Source of the DNA: Clostridiales bacterium
Lineage (GTDB): Bacteria > Bacillota_A > Clostridia > Oscillospirales > Oscillospiraceae
Assembly (NCBI GenBank): GCA_004553625.1
Contig: SFKX01000014.1
Span: 1-64,000, forward strand
Length of the DNA: 64,000 nt
Reading direction: 5' to 3'
Below, one piece after another: positions 49,718-58,147 of this stretch (position 1 is its first letter; the number at the start of each line of letters is the position of its first letter). The translations under genes were made by a program, and so were the position numbers. Below the pieces are notes generated by a model. That model was given only the letters and a program-made list of their open reading frames with translations, made no database searches and was not told where the DNA came from.

Positions 49718-50709
49718 CCGCGCTCCTCCTCTCCGCGCTCATAGCACCAGTCCCGGCCCTTGCGCAGCAGCAGGTCCACGAAGCCGACCGCGCAGCGCCG
49801 GAAAAACCAGATCGCCACGCAGACCAGCAGCAGTCCCAGCGCCGCCAATACCAGGCCCGCGCCAGCAAGCAGCAGGATATCCGCAACAACGCTCATGCCC
49901 AAAAAGCAGAAGGAAACGAGCAGAGCCGCCGCGCCTATCACAAGCGCCCCCGCGCAGAGCAGCGCCAGGGCCACGGCGGCCAGCGCCGCCGTCACGGGGA
50001 TGCCCAGCACTATGCCGAAAAAGACGTATACGATCAGCAGGCCCACCTTCGCCTTGGGCGGCCTGGGCAGCTCCGGCGGCCCGTCCCAGAAGGGCGGAAG
50101 CTCTGGAGGCTCCTCCTCGTCCGTTTCCGGTTCCGGCAAGGGCTCCGCTGCGGGCGCATCGCCGCCGTCTCCCTCAGGTTCCGGCTCCGCTTCCTCCGGG
50201 GCGCTCTCTCCGGCCGGCTCCGGCTCGCCGGCATCCTCGCTCTCGGGTTCGGGCTCGGTCTCGGGCTCGGCTTCGTCCGCCGTCTCTTCCAGCTCGGTCT
50301 CGGAAACAGGGTCCGCCATATCCGTGCCGTCCTCTGTCCCCGGCTCCGGTTCAGGCGTTTCAGGCTCCTCCGCCTGCTCGGGCTCGGAAGCGGGCTCAGG
50401 CTCTGGCTCAGCCTCGTCCGCGGCCGGTTCGGGTTCCGGCTCCGGCAGAGGCTCCGGCTCAGGTTCGGGTTCGGGCAGGGGTTCGGGTTCCTGCGCCTGT
50501 TCGGCGAGCTCGTCCTCCTCCGGCGGGACATAGCCGCGCAGGACGCTCACCGCGGCAAAGGTGGGGCTGCCGAGCTTGGCAATAACGTCGGCGTCGCTCT
50601 CTCCCTCGTCAAAGCGCTGGTTTATGCCTCTCAGCACGGCCTCCCTGTCCGCCGGGGCCATGCCGGAAAGGAGCTTTCCCAGCTCCGCTACATATTTTTG
50701 TCTGTCCAA
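49714..50709 (-). CDS. DUF1700-like membrane protein with Glu-Pro rich linker
   Basis: A 331-residue protein. The N-terminal 60 residues (MDRQKYVAELGKLLSGMAPA, then GINQRFDEGESDADVIAKLGSP) match the HAAS/DUF1700 helical domain. A linker of about 150 residues is almost only Glu, Pro, Ala, Asp and Ser. Then come four hydrophobic helices (about 222-310) and a basic end. TTG start at 50709 behind GGAGGTGAC. DUF1700 genes often sit beside a PadR regulator; none is here. The acidic linker should be an extended, probably cytoplasmic, spacer. Confidence 0.82.
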   Translation of the reverse strand: MDRQKYVAELGKLLSGMAPADREAVLRGINQRFDEGESDADVIAKLGSPTFAAVSVLRGYVPPEEDELAEQAQEPEPLPEPEPEPEPLPEPEPEPAADEAEPEPEPASEPEQAEEPETPEPEPGTEDGTDMADPVSETELEETADEAEPETEPEPESEDAGEPEPAGESAPEEAEPEPEGDGGDAPAAEPLPEPETDEEEPPELPPFWDGPPELPRPPKAKVGLLIVYVFFGIVLGIPVTAALAAVALALLCAGALVIGAAALLVSFCFLGMSVVADILLLAGAGLVLAALGLLLVCVAIWFFRRCAVGFVDLLLRKGRDWCYERGEEERG

Positions 50710-50751
50710 GGAAAGTCACCTCCGAGTGACGGGATGTGGGCATACATTGTT

Positions 50752-50780
50752 ATTATAATGATTATACCACCTCCGGTCAA
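50752..50780 (-). promoter_or_regulatory. Promoter of the DUF1700-like operon
   Basis: Minus strand TTGACC (50775-50780), 17 bp, perfect TATAAT (50752-50757). A second ATTATA lies at 50761-50766. Confidence 0.75.
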
Positions 50781-50803
50781 GCGCCAAAACGCAGGGCCGC
50801 GTC

Positions 50804-50832
50804 TTGACAAGCGGAGCAGATTCAAATACAAT
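50804..50832 (+). promoter_or_regulatory. Promoter of proS
   Basis: TTGACA (50804-50809), 17 bp, TACAAT (50827-50832), about 45 bp before the ATG. Confidence 0.78.
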
Positions 50833-50877
50833 AAATGTTCAGCAAACGAGAATTCGCGGGGAGGTTGCCGATCAGAT

Positions 50878-52317
50878 ATGGCGAAGGATAAGAAGGTAGA
50901 ACAGATAACCGACATGGAAGTCGATTTTGCCCAGTGGTTCACAGACGTCTGCACCAAGGCGGAGCTCGTGGACTATTCGGGCGTAAAGGGGCTCTTTGTT
51001 CTGAGACCCTACGGCTACGCGATTTGGGAAAACATCCAGGCTGCGCTGGACAGGAAATTCAAGGAGACCGGGCACACGAATGTTTCCATGCCCATGCTCA
51101 TACCCGAGAGCCTGCTCCAGAAGGAGAAGGACCACGTAGAGGGTTTCGCCCCCGAGTGCGCCTGGGTGACGGTTGGCGGCAGTGAGGAGCTGCCCGAGCG
51201 GCTGTGCATACGCCCCACCTCGGAGACTCTCTTCTGCGAGCACTGGAGCCATGTCGTACACTCCTGGCGGGACCTGCCCTGCCTCTATAACCAGTGGTGC
51301 AGCGTGCTCCGCTGGGAAAAGACGACGCGCCCCTTCCTCCGCGGCCGCGAGTTCCTCTGGCAGGAGGGCCACACCATCCACGCCACAGAGGAAGAGGCCA
51401 GGGAGGAAACGCTTCGGATGCTGGAGATCTACGCCGACATCTGCGAGAACTGGCTGGCGATGCCCGTCATCAAGGGCGACAAGACCGAGAAAGAAAAGTT
51501 CGCCGGCGCGGAAAACACCTATACCATCGAGTGCATGATGCATGACCGCAAGGCCCTGCAGTCCGGCACCAGCCACTACTTCGGAGACGGCTTTGCAAAG
51601 GCCTTCAACATCACGTTCTCGGATAAGGAAAACAAGCTGCGCAACCCGCACGAGACGAGCTGGGGCATGTCCACCAGGATCATCGGCGGCATCATCATGA
51701 CCCACGGCGACAATAACGGTCTGGTCCTCCCGCCGAGGATCGCGCCGATCCAGGTCGTCGTCCTGCCGATAGCCGCGCACAAGCCCGGCGTGACCGAGGC
51801 CGCAGAGAAGGTCGTGGAGCGCCTGAAGGCCGCCGGAATCCGCGTAAAGGGCGACTTTTCGGACAACTCCCCCGGCTGGAAGTTTGCCGAGTGGGAGATG
51901 AAAGGCGTGCCGCTGCGTCTGGAGCTCGGCCCCAGGGACATCGAGGCGGGCGTCTGCGTCGCCGCGAGAAGAGACAACGGCGAAAAGCTCACCGTGTCGC
52001 TCGACTCGCTGGAGACCGAGGTGCCGAAGCTGCTCGAGGCCGTGCAGCAGGGCCTCTTCGACAAAGCCAAAAAGAACCTGGAGGACCACACCTACACCGC
52101 CTCGACGGTCGAGGAGGTCAAGGACGTCGTCGAAAACCGCGGCGGCGGCTTCATAAAGACAATGTGGTGCGGGGACGAGGCCTGCGAGCTCAAGATGAAA
52201 GAGCTTGCCGGCGTGTCCAGCCGCTGCATGCCCTTCGCTCAGGAGCACCTGGGCGACACCTGCCCCGTCTGCGGCCGCGCCGCCAAAAAAATGGTCGTCT
52301 GGGGCGTCGCATACTGA
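50878..52317 (+). CDS. proS: Prolyl-tRNA synthetase, archaeal/eukaryotic type
   Basis: A 479-residue class II synthetase of the short type without the bacterial editing insertion. Motif 2 lies in the CIRPTSETLFCEHWS to FLRGREFLWQEGHT region (about 106-165) and motif 3 in TSWGMSTRIIGGIIMTHGDN (about 261-280). The C-terminal extension ends with CPVCGRAAKKMVVWGVAY, the zinc-type tail of this form. ATG at 50878; the GGGGAGG site is somewhat far upstream (about 13 bp), with no other start in frame. Confidence 0.96.
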   Translation: MAKDKKVEQITDMEVDFAQWFTDVCTKAELVDYSGVKGLFVLRPYGYAIWENIQAALDRKFKETGHTNVSMPMLIPESLLQKEKDHVEGFAPECAWVTVGGSEELPERLCIRPTSETLFCEHWSHVVHSWRDLPCLYNQWCSVLRWEKTTRPFLRGREFLWQEGHTIHATEEEAREETLRMLEIYADICENWLAMPVIKGDKTEKEKFAGAENTYTIECMMHDRKALQSGTSHYFGDGFAKAFNITFSDKENKLRNPHETSWGMSTRIIGGIIMTHGDNNGLVLPPRIAPIQVVVLPIAAHKPGVTEAAEKVVERLKAAGIRVKGDFSDNSPGWKFAEWEMKGVPLRLELGPRDIEAGVCVAARRDNGEKLTVSLDSLETEVPKLLEAVQQGLFDKAKKNLEDHTYTASTVEEVKDVVENRGGGFIKTMWCGDEACELKMKELAGVSSRCMPFAQEHLGDTCPVCGRAAKKMVVWGVAY

Positions 52318-52335
52318 GTCTGTTTCAAAATAGAG

Positions 52336-52375
52336 AGCCCGCCGTTTTCTCCATGAGGAGAAAACGGCGGGCTTT
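52336..52375. terminator. Bidirectional terminator between proS and lacI
   Basis: A perfect 17-bp stem (52336-52352 with 52357-52373). T tracts are short on both sides (CTTTG; CTATTTTG on the minus strand), but the stem is very strong. Confidence 0.75.
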
Positions 52376-52391
52376 GCCGTCCCCGGCGTGC

Positions 52392-53405
52392 TCAGCGCCT
52401 GCGCGTGGACGCCCGGACGATGAGGTTTGAAGCAGTGGTGTAGGACTGCGTCTGGAGATTGGGGCGGCGTATGCAGTCCGTCAGGAGCTTCGCCGCCTGC
52501 GCGCCCATGTCCCGGACGTCTATGTCCACGACCGTCAGTTCAGGGCTGGTCAGGCGCGAGAAGGGGTAGTCGTCAAAGGTGAGGACGCCCACGTCCGCAG
52601 GTATCCGGAGCCCCAGCTCCTCCAGCGCCGCGACGCAGCCGAGCGCCACGAGGTTGTTTGCGCAGATGACGGCGTCCGGCGCCGGCTTTGCCGACATCAG
52701 CCCATGCATCATGCGGCAGCCCTCCGCCCTTGTGGACTCGCCGAGCCAGATATAGCCCTCGGGCAGCTCGCGCCCCGCATTCTCCAGGCCCTGGCGCACG
52801 CCCTCCAGCCTGTGCGCGGAGATCATGTCGTGCTCGCTGCCGCCGATGAAGGCAATGCGCGCATAGCCCTCGTCCACCAGGTGCGCCGCCGCGGTCATGC
52901 CGGAAAAAACGTTGTTTATGTCTATCCAGCAGACCTGGCTCTCAAAATTCGGCAGGCCCAGGACGATGTGCGGGAAGCGTGTCCGCGTAAGCAGCGCCGC
53001 CAGCGGTCTGGACATGACCGAGGCGTGGACCGCCAGCCCGTCGCAGCCGCGGCGGTTTATGAGCTCTGCCGCCGTCTCGCAGGCGGAGGTCGTGTCCGCG
53101 GAGCTGAGCCGCAGGGCATAGCCCCGGGCGCGCAGCGCCTCCTCCACCCCGGAAAGGATCTCAAAGAGGTGCGGGTTCTCAAATGCCGTGTTAGGCCTCA
53201 GATCCGCGAGAAACACCACCGTCCGCGTGCTGCCGCGCGCAAAGCTCTGGGCGCTGGCACTCGGATAGTAGCCCAGCTCCTGCATCACCCGGCGCACCCG
53301 CTCCGCCGTCTCCTCCGAGATGCTGTAATGCCCGTTTATGACCTTGGACACCGTGGAGATGGACGTCCCCGCGGCCGCGGCCACTTCCTTTATCGTCACC
53401 GGCAC
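52392..53405 (-). CDS. LacI family regulator of the maltodextrin locus
   Basis: A 337-residue repressor. The LacI helix-turn-helix is TIKEVAAAAGTSISTVSKVI near the start, with hinge YYPSASAQSFARG, and a periplasmic-binding-like effector domain. GTG at 53405 is chosen: it gives the usual M-P-V-TIKEV start and sits about 9 bp from AAGGGGG, whereas GTG at 53414 abuts that site. The start lies close to the end of the GH13 gene. It most likely controls this locus in response to a malto-oligosaccharide. Confidence 0.92.
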   Translation of the reverse strand: MPVTIKEVAAAAGTSISTVSKVINGHYSISEETAERVRRVMQELGYYPSASAQSFARGSTRTVVFLADLRPNTAFENPHLFEILSGVEEALRARGYALRLSSADTTSACETAAELINRRGCDGLAVHASVMSRPLAALLTRTRFPHIVLGLPNFESQVCWIDINNVFSGMTAAAHLVDEGYARIAFIGGSEHDMISAHRLEGVRQGLENAGRELPEGYIWLGESTRAEGCRMMHGLMSAKPAPDAVICANNLVALGCVAALEELGLRIPADVGVLTFDDYPFSRLTSPELTVVDIDVRDMGAQAAKLLTDCIRRPNLQTQSYTTASNLIVRASTRRR

Positions 53406-53410
53406 CCGAC

Positions 53411-55129
53411 TCACCCCCTTGAAAGCGCCGCCGCAAAACCGTATGGACCTATCATACCACCGGACGTGCCCTCCGACCAGAGCGTTTCTCCCGGCGGCGT
53501 GAAGGCTGCCTCGCGCTCCGAGCAGTTTAGCGCCAGCGTTATGCGTTCTCCAGCGTGCTCTCGGGCGAAGGCGAAGAGACCGGAGCCCCGCTCCGCGCTC
53601 AGGACGCGGAATTCTCCCCTTTGCAGAGCCGGCTGTGAGCGCCGCAGGGCAACGGCCTTTTTGAAGAACTCAAACAGCTCCGCGTCGCCTGCGCCCCAGG
53701 GCATGGGGCGGCGGTAGTCCTCCTCCAGCACCCCGCTAACGCCCAGCTCGTCCCCGTAAAATATGCTCGGCACGCCCGGGAAGCAGAGCTGAAAGAGCAC
53801 CGCAAGCCTGTAGCGCCTCAGATCGCCCCCGCAGAGGGAGAGAAAGCGGCTGACGTCGTGCGTGTCCAGCACGCCCAGCTGCGCGGCGACGAGCTGCTTT
53901 TTGTAGCGCATTAGCATCCCCGTGCAGCGGCCAGAGAAGGTATAGGCGTCCTCGCTCATCTCCGCAAAGAAGCGGCGGCAATGGCGCCTGAGCTCGTAGT
54001 TCATGCAGGAGTCGAACATGTCCCCTGCCAGCCAGTGGCCCGCGCTCTCCCAGACCTCGCCTATAAGTATGGCATCGTCCTTCACAGCCTTGACTCTCCT
54101 GCGGAACTCCCGCCAGAATGCGTCGTCCACCTCGCTCGCCACGTCGAGCCGCCAGCCGTCTATGCCGAACTCCCGCAGCCAGTACTCGCCCACGGCGCAG
54201 AAATATTCGCGCACTTCGGGGTTTGCCGTGTCCAGCTTCGGCATGAGGCGCTCGTAGCCGAAGCACTCGTAGCCCGGTATCTCCTCCGGGTCCTCGGGCC
54301 GCGTCACGGGAAAGCTCAGGCGGTAGAACCAATCCTTATACCGCGAGGCCTCGCCCCTTTGCACGACGTCCTCGAAGGCGAAAAAGCGCCAGCCGCAGTG
54401 GTTGAACACCCCGTCTATTATGACGCGCATGTCCATATCGTGCGCTCTGTCCACCAGCTCGCGGAAGTCCTCGTTCGTGCCGAGGCAGGGGTCGATGTGA
54501 TAGTAGTCTATGAGGTCGTACTTGTGGTACTCTCCCGCGGCAAATATGGGATTGAGATATATGCAGTTGACTCCCAACTCCGCGAGGTAGTCAAGGTTCT
54601 CCGTGACGCCCTTTATCGTGCCGCCGAGCTTGCCGCGCGTCCTGAGTCCGCCGAACTCGCGCTCGGTGGGCTCAAGACTGATGTGCCGCCGCGAGGTCGC
54701 AAAGCTGTCCGGGAAGATGTTGTAGACCACCGCCCCGTGGACCCAGTCCGGAGCCCGGGCAATGTCCGCGCGGTGGTTGAAGGGGAGCTTGAAATACTCC
54801 GAGCGGTCGTCCACCAGCTCATCCGTGAACACCCCGCCGTAATAGAAGCAGGTCTCCCGCCCGTCCGAGAGCTCGAAGTGATAGAAGATGCGGTGGTAGG
54901 GACATTCGAGCGTCAGTTCCCACCAGTCGTGATATTCGTCCGAGAGTATGCGCTCCATGGGTTCCGGGAACCAGTCTATGGGCGTCCTGCGGCAGGCGGT
55001 GTCGCCGTACCAGAGCGTGACTCGCGCAAGGTCCCCCCGCGCGGCACGCAGGCGAAGGACAATTCGTTTCTCGTCCAGCCCGTGGGCGTATTCGGACATG
55101 GGTATGTGCAGTATGGCTTCTTTTTTCAT
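53411..55129 (-). CDS. GH13 alpha-amylase/neopullulanase family enzyme, cytoplasmic
   Basis: A 572-residue glycoside hydrolase of family 13 with an N-terminal CBM34-like domain (about 1-120) and no signal peptide, as in intracellular neopullulanase or cyclomaltodextrinase. The conserved regions are visible: DGVFNHCG (region I), DGWRLDVASEV with the nucleophile Asp (II), IGEVWE with the acid Glu (III), and LDTHDVSRF with the third Asp (IV). It should cleave imported maltodextrins. ATG after AAAGGAT, with the preceding permease stop just upstream. Confidence 0.93.
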   Translation of the reverse strand: MKKEAILHIPMSEYAHGLDEKRIVLRLRAARGDLARVTLWYGDTACRRTPIDWFPEPMERILSDEYHDWWELTLECPYHRIFYHFELSDGRETCFYYGGVFTDELVDDRSEYFKLPFNHRADIARAPDWVHGAVVYNIFPDSFATSRRHISLEPTEREFGGLRTRGKLGGTIKGVTENLDYLAELGVNCIYLNPIFAAGEYHKYDLIDYYHIDPCLGTNEDFRELVDRAHDMDMRVIIDGVFNHCGWRFFAFEDVVQRGEASRYKDWFYRLSFPVTRPEDPEEIPGYECFGYERLMPKLDTANPEVREYFCAVGEYWLREFGIDGWRLDVASEVDDAFWREFRRRVKAVKDDAILIGEVWESAGHWLAGDMFDSCMNYELRRHCRRFFAEMSEDAYTFSGRCTGMLMRYKKQLVAAQLGVLDTHDVSRFLSLCGGDLRRYRLAVLFQLCFPGVPSIFYGDELGVSGVLEEDYRRPMPWGAGDAELFEFFKKAVALRRSQPALQRGEFRVLSAERGSGLFAFAREHAGERITLALNCSEREAAFTPPGETLWSEGTSGGMIGPYGFAAALSRG

Positions 55130-55130
55130 G

Positions 55131-55976
55131 CTATCCTTTCACGCCTCCCGCGGTGAGGCCGGAGGTCATGTGCCTCTGGCAGAGGAAGAAGATCACGAGC
55201 ACCGGCAGCGACACAGCTATGGACGCCGCGGCAAATACCGGCCAGGAGCCGCTGGTCTCCGTGGCCTGCAGAGCGTAGAGCCCGGCGGCGAGGGTGTAGT
55301 TCTGCTCTCCGGTCATGAAGGTCGTGGCGTAGATATATTCGTTCCAGACGTAGATGAGCACCATGAGCGCCGTAACGACGACGCTGGGCTTTGCCAGCGG
55401 CAGTACGATGCGGGTCACGACCTGCAGGTCCGTAGCCCCGTCCATGCGGGCCGCCTCCTCGATCTCCAGGGGTACGGTGTCGAAATAGCCCTTCATGTTC
55501 CAGAGGCTGAACACAGCCATGGTGCCTGTATAGACGATGATGAGACCCAGGCGGTGGTTGACGAGCCCCATGGGCCGCAGCAGTCTGTATACCGCGAACA
55601 TGCTGAGGATGGCAGGGAAGCTGTTGAGCAGCACCAGCCAGCGCAGGACCAGCCTCCGTCCCGGAAAACTCCGGCGCGAGAAACAGTAGGCCGCCGGCAC
55701 CGCCGCCGCCAGCGAGACTGCAACTGTCGAGACCGCCAGGATAACGCTGTTGCCGAACCAGGTCAGTATGTCCTCGCCCGTGAACACCGCCAAATAGTTC
55801 TCCAGCGTGAAGTCCTCGGGGATGAAGGAAAAGTCCGAGCTCAAAAGCGCGTTCTGTCCGTTCAGCGAAACGCTCAGGGCGTAGAGTATGGGTATGAGCG
55901 TCACGAAGCAGAGCGCAACGAAAAAGACGTTCAGGGCGGCCAGCCCTATCCCCTCGCGGAGCTTTCTCCCTCTCAT
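55131..55976 (-). CDS. Maltodextrin ABC permease, MalG type
   Basis: A 281-residue binding-protein-dependent permease with six hydrophobic segments. The EAA loop reads EIEEAARMDGATDLQVVTRI (about 169-188), where the ATPase docks. It ends VIFFLCQRHMTSGLTAGGVKG, the usual end of MalG-type subunits. It overlaps the MalF-type gene by 4 bp. No ATPase gene is present in the locus. Confidence 0.94.
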   Translation of the reverse strand: MRGRKLREGIGLAALNVFFVALCFVTLIPILYALSVSLNGQNALLSSDFSFIPEDFTLENYLAVFTGEDILTWFGNSVILAVSTVAVSLAAAVPAAYCFSRRSFPGRRLVLRWLVLLNSFPAILSMFAVYRLLRPMGLVNHRLGLIIVYTGTMAVFSLWNMKGYFDTVPLEIEEAARMDGATDLQVVTRIVLPLAKPSVVVTALMVLIYVWNEYIYATTFMTGEQNYTLAAGLYALQATETSGSWPVFAAASIAVSLPVLVIFFLCQRHMTSGLTAGGVKG

Positions 55977-56881
55977 CTCTCCCCCTCCCCTCCAAGCTGG
56001 TAACGCGCCGAGAAGGCGAGCAGCAGCAGGAATATGATTATGGATATCGCGGAGCTGTAACCGTAGTTGTTTGTGATGAAGGCGTTCTCATATGCGTAGG
56101 TCAGTATCGTGTGCAGGCCGGAGCCGGTCTTGGCGCCCATCTGCTGGGTCAGCAGATAGATGACGTCGAACTGCTTAAAGGTCGTGAACACCGTTATGAT
56201 GACCGCCGGGGCTATGATGGGCTTTATGCACGGTATCGTGATGCTCAGGGAGCGGCGGAACCAGCTCGCGCCGTCGAGCAGGGCGCTCTCGTAGTAGCTG
56301 CGGTCTATGCTCTGCATCGCCCCGTCCATTATCATGAGCATGAAGGGCAGCGCCAGCCACAGGTTCACCACCGTACAGCAGATAAAGGCCGAAACGTCCG
56401 TCGAAAGCCAGCGCTGCGCCTCGAGCCCCAGCTTCTCCATCCACTGGTTCAGCAGACCGAACTCGGAGTTGAACATGCCCGTTTTCCACAGCAGGATGGA
56501 AACGTAGCCCGGCATGGCCCAGGGGAACATCAAAAGCGTCTTGTAGAGCTTGCGCAGCCGGAGCTTTTGTATGTTCAGCAGGCTCGCCAGCACAAAGGCG
56601 AGGACGAGCTGGACGGCCATGTTCACGATAGTCCAGAGCAGCGTGCTCAAGAGCGCCGAGAGAAAGCCCGAGTCGAACACGAAGAGCGCCTTCACATAGT
56701 TGTCCAGTCCGATGACCGTGAAGTCGAACCAGTGGTAGACGTTCATGTTCGTCAGCGAGATGAAAAAGGTATAGAGTATCGGAAAAACAACGATTAGCGC
56801 GATAAGCAGCAGCGAGGGGGCCGACCAGAGGTAGCTCACGAGCCAGCCCCGGCGCTGTTTTCTGATCCTGTTTTCCATCAT
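55973..56881 (-). CDS. Maltodextrin ABC permease, MalF type
   Basis: A 302-residue permease of the MalF/UgpA type with six hydrophobic segments. The EAA loop contains YYESALLDGASWFRRSLSIT (about 196-215). The start is MMENRIRKQRRGWLVSYL, a basic cytoplasmic N-terminus before the first helix. It overlaps both the binding-protein gene and the second permease gene by 4 bp. Confidence 0.94.
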   Translation of the reverse strand: MMENRIRKQRRGWLVSYLWSAPSLLLIALIVVFPILYTFFISLTNMNVYHWFDFTVIGLDNYVKALFVFDSGFLSALLSTLLWTIVNMAVQLVLAFVLASLLNIQKLRLRKLYKTLLMFPWAMPGYVSILLWKTGMFNSEFGLLNQWMEKLGLEAQRWLSTDVSAFICCTVVNLWLALPFMLMIMDGAMQSIDRSYYESALLDGASWFRRSLSITIPCIKPIIAPAVIITVFTTFKQFDVIYLLTQQMGAKTGSGLHTILTYAYENAFITNNYGYSSAISIIIFLLLLAFSARYQLGGEGER

Positions 56882-58077
56882 TTCATGTTGGCGATGAGGC
56901 CCTCGGCCTCAGCGAGCGCCTCGTCAAAGGCGGCATCCACGTCCGCGCCCGAGAGGTTCACGTCTGTGAGCAGGTTGCTGACGACTGTCCACATGACGTC
57001 CATCTCCGGGATGTTCGGCATGGGTACGGCTATCTCCGCCGTCGTGCGCATGGCCTGCACCAGCTCGTCGCTTGCGACCTGCGGCTCGTCGTAGCAGTCC
57101 GCGTTCGCGGGGGCGCAGCCGCTCGCCAGGGCGAGGTCAATGCCTATCTGCGGCGAGCAAAGCGCTCCGAGCACGGTCTTGACCGCTTCGGTCTTGTTCT
57201 CGGCAGCGTATTTGAGCACCTGCACGCCCTGTACGCCCGAGTATGGCGCAAGCGCTTTGCCCGTCTCGTCCACCGTCGGCATGGGCGCTATCCCCAGCTC
57301 TATGCCCGCCTCGCGTGCGCTCGGCACCATCCACGGCCCGCCGATGGTGGCGTCCGCCTTGCCCTCGAGAAAGAGCGTGTTCACCGTCGAATACTCCGTC
57401 TCGCCCGGCATAAGCGCCACAAACTTGAGGTGATAGCGCAGGGCGTCCTTCACAGCCTCCGGCTCCGGGAAGGGAGTCCCGTCCTCGGAGATGATGGACC
57501 CGCCGAAGCCGTGTATCCAGGCCGCCGAGTAATACGCCGTAGAGTGCTGCTCCACAAAGCCGTAGCGGCCGCGGCCAGTGTTCTGCTCCATGTATGCGAG
57601 GAGTTCCTCCGTCGTAGCGGGGACCTGGTCGTCCTGCATGTAGCGCTTGTTGTACATGAAGAGCAGCGTCTCGAAATATAGCGGCAGCTGGTAGAGCGTA
57701 CCCTTGTAGCTAGCCGCCTCAAGCGTCATGGGCAGCCAGTTGTCCAGCGCGCCCTCGTTCAGCAGCGTGTTCACGTCCGCGAGTATGCCCATCTCGGCAA
57801 AAACGCCTATCTTGTCGTGAGCGAATATGAACATGTCCGGCGCGGACGAGGGGTCGTTCCCCACGAGCTTCAGGGAGTCCGTGAGACTGGTCTTTTTCTC
57901 GAATACGACCTCTATGCCGGGTGCGGCTTCCGTGAGGTAGGCAGTCAGCGCCTCGATGACCGCGTCCTCCTTGTCGTGCCAGACGACGAGCTTGTTTTCC
58001 TCCACGCTCCCGCCTCCGCAGGCCGCCAGCGGGATGAGCAGCGCGGCGATGAGCAGCATTGCAACAGTCCTTTTCAT
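56878..58077 (-). CDS. Maltodextrin-binding lipoprotein, MalE type
   Basis: A 399-residue extracellular solute-binding protein (family 1). The lipoprotein signal ends in LIPLAACGGGS with Cys at about 20. LVVWHDKEDAVIEAL begins the mature domain, and the later PMPTVDETGKALAPYSGVQG and GGPWMVPSAR blocks are typical of maltose/maltodextrin binders. Substrate is inferred from the GH13 and CBM26 neighbours. GGAGG before the ATG. Confidence 0.93.
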   Translation of the reverse strand: MKRTVAMLLIAALLIPLAACGGGSVEENKLVVWHDKEDAVIEALTAYLTEAAPGIEVVFEKKTSLTDSLKLVGNDPSSAPDMFIFAHDKIGVFAEMGILADVNTLLNEGALDNWLPMTLEAASYKGTLYQLPLYFETLLFMYNKRYMQDDQVPATTEELLAYMEQNTGRGRYGFVEQHSTAYYSAAWIHGFGGSIISEDGTPFPEPEAVKDALRYHLKFVALMPGETEYSTVNTLFLEGKADATIGGPWMVPSAREAGIELGIAPMPTVDETGKALAPYSGVQGVQVLKYAAENKTEAVKTVLGALCSPQIGIDLALASGCAPANADCYDEPQVASDELVQAMRTTAEIAVPMPNIPEMDVMWTVVSNLLTDVNLSGADVDAAFDEALAEAEGLIANMK

Positions 58078-58147
58078 TTCACACCTCCAAAAACCCGTTA
58101 TGGGCGGACGCGGTTATATCCACGCCCGCCCTTGTTACAGGCCGATA

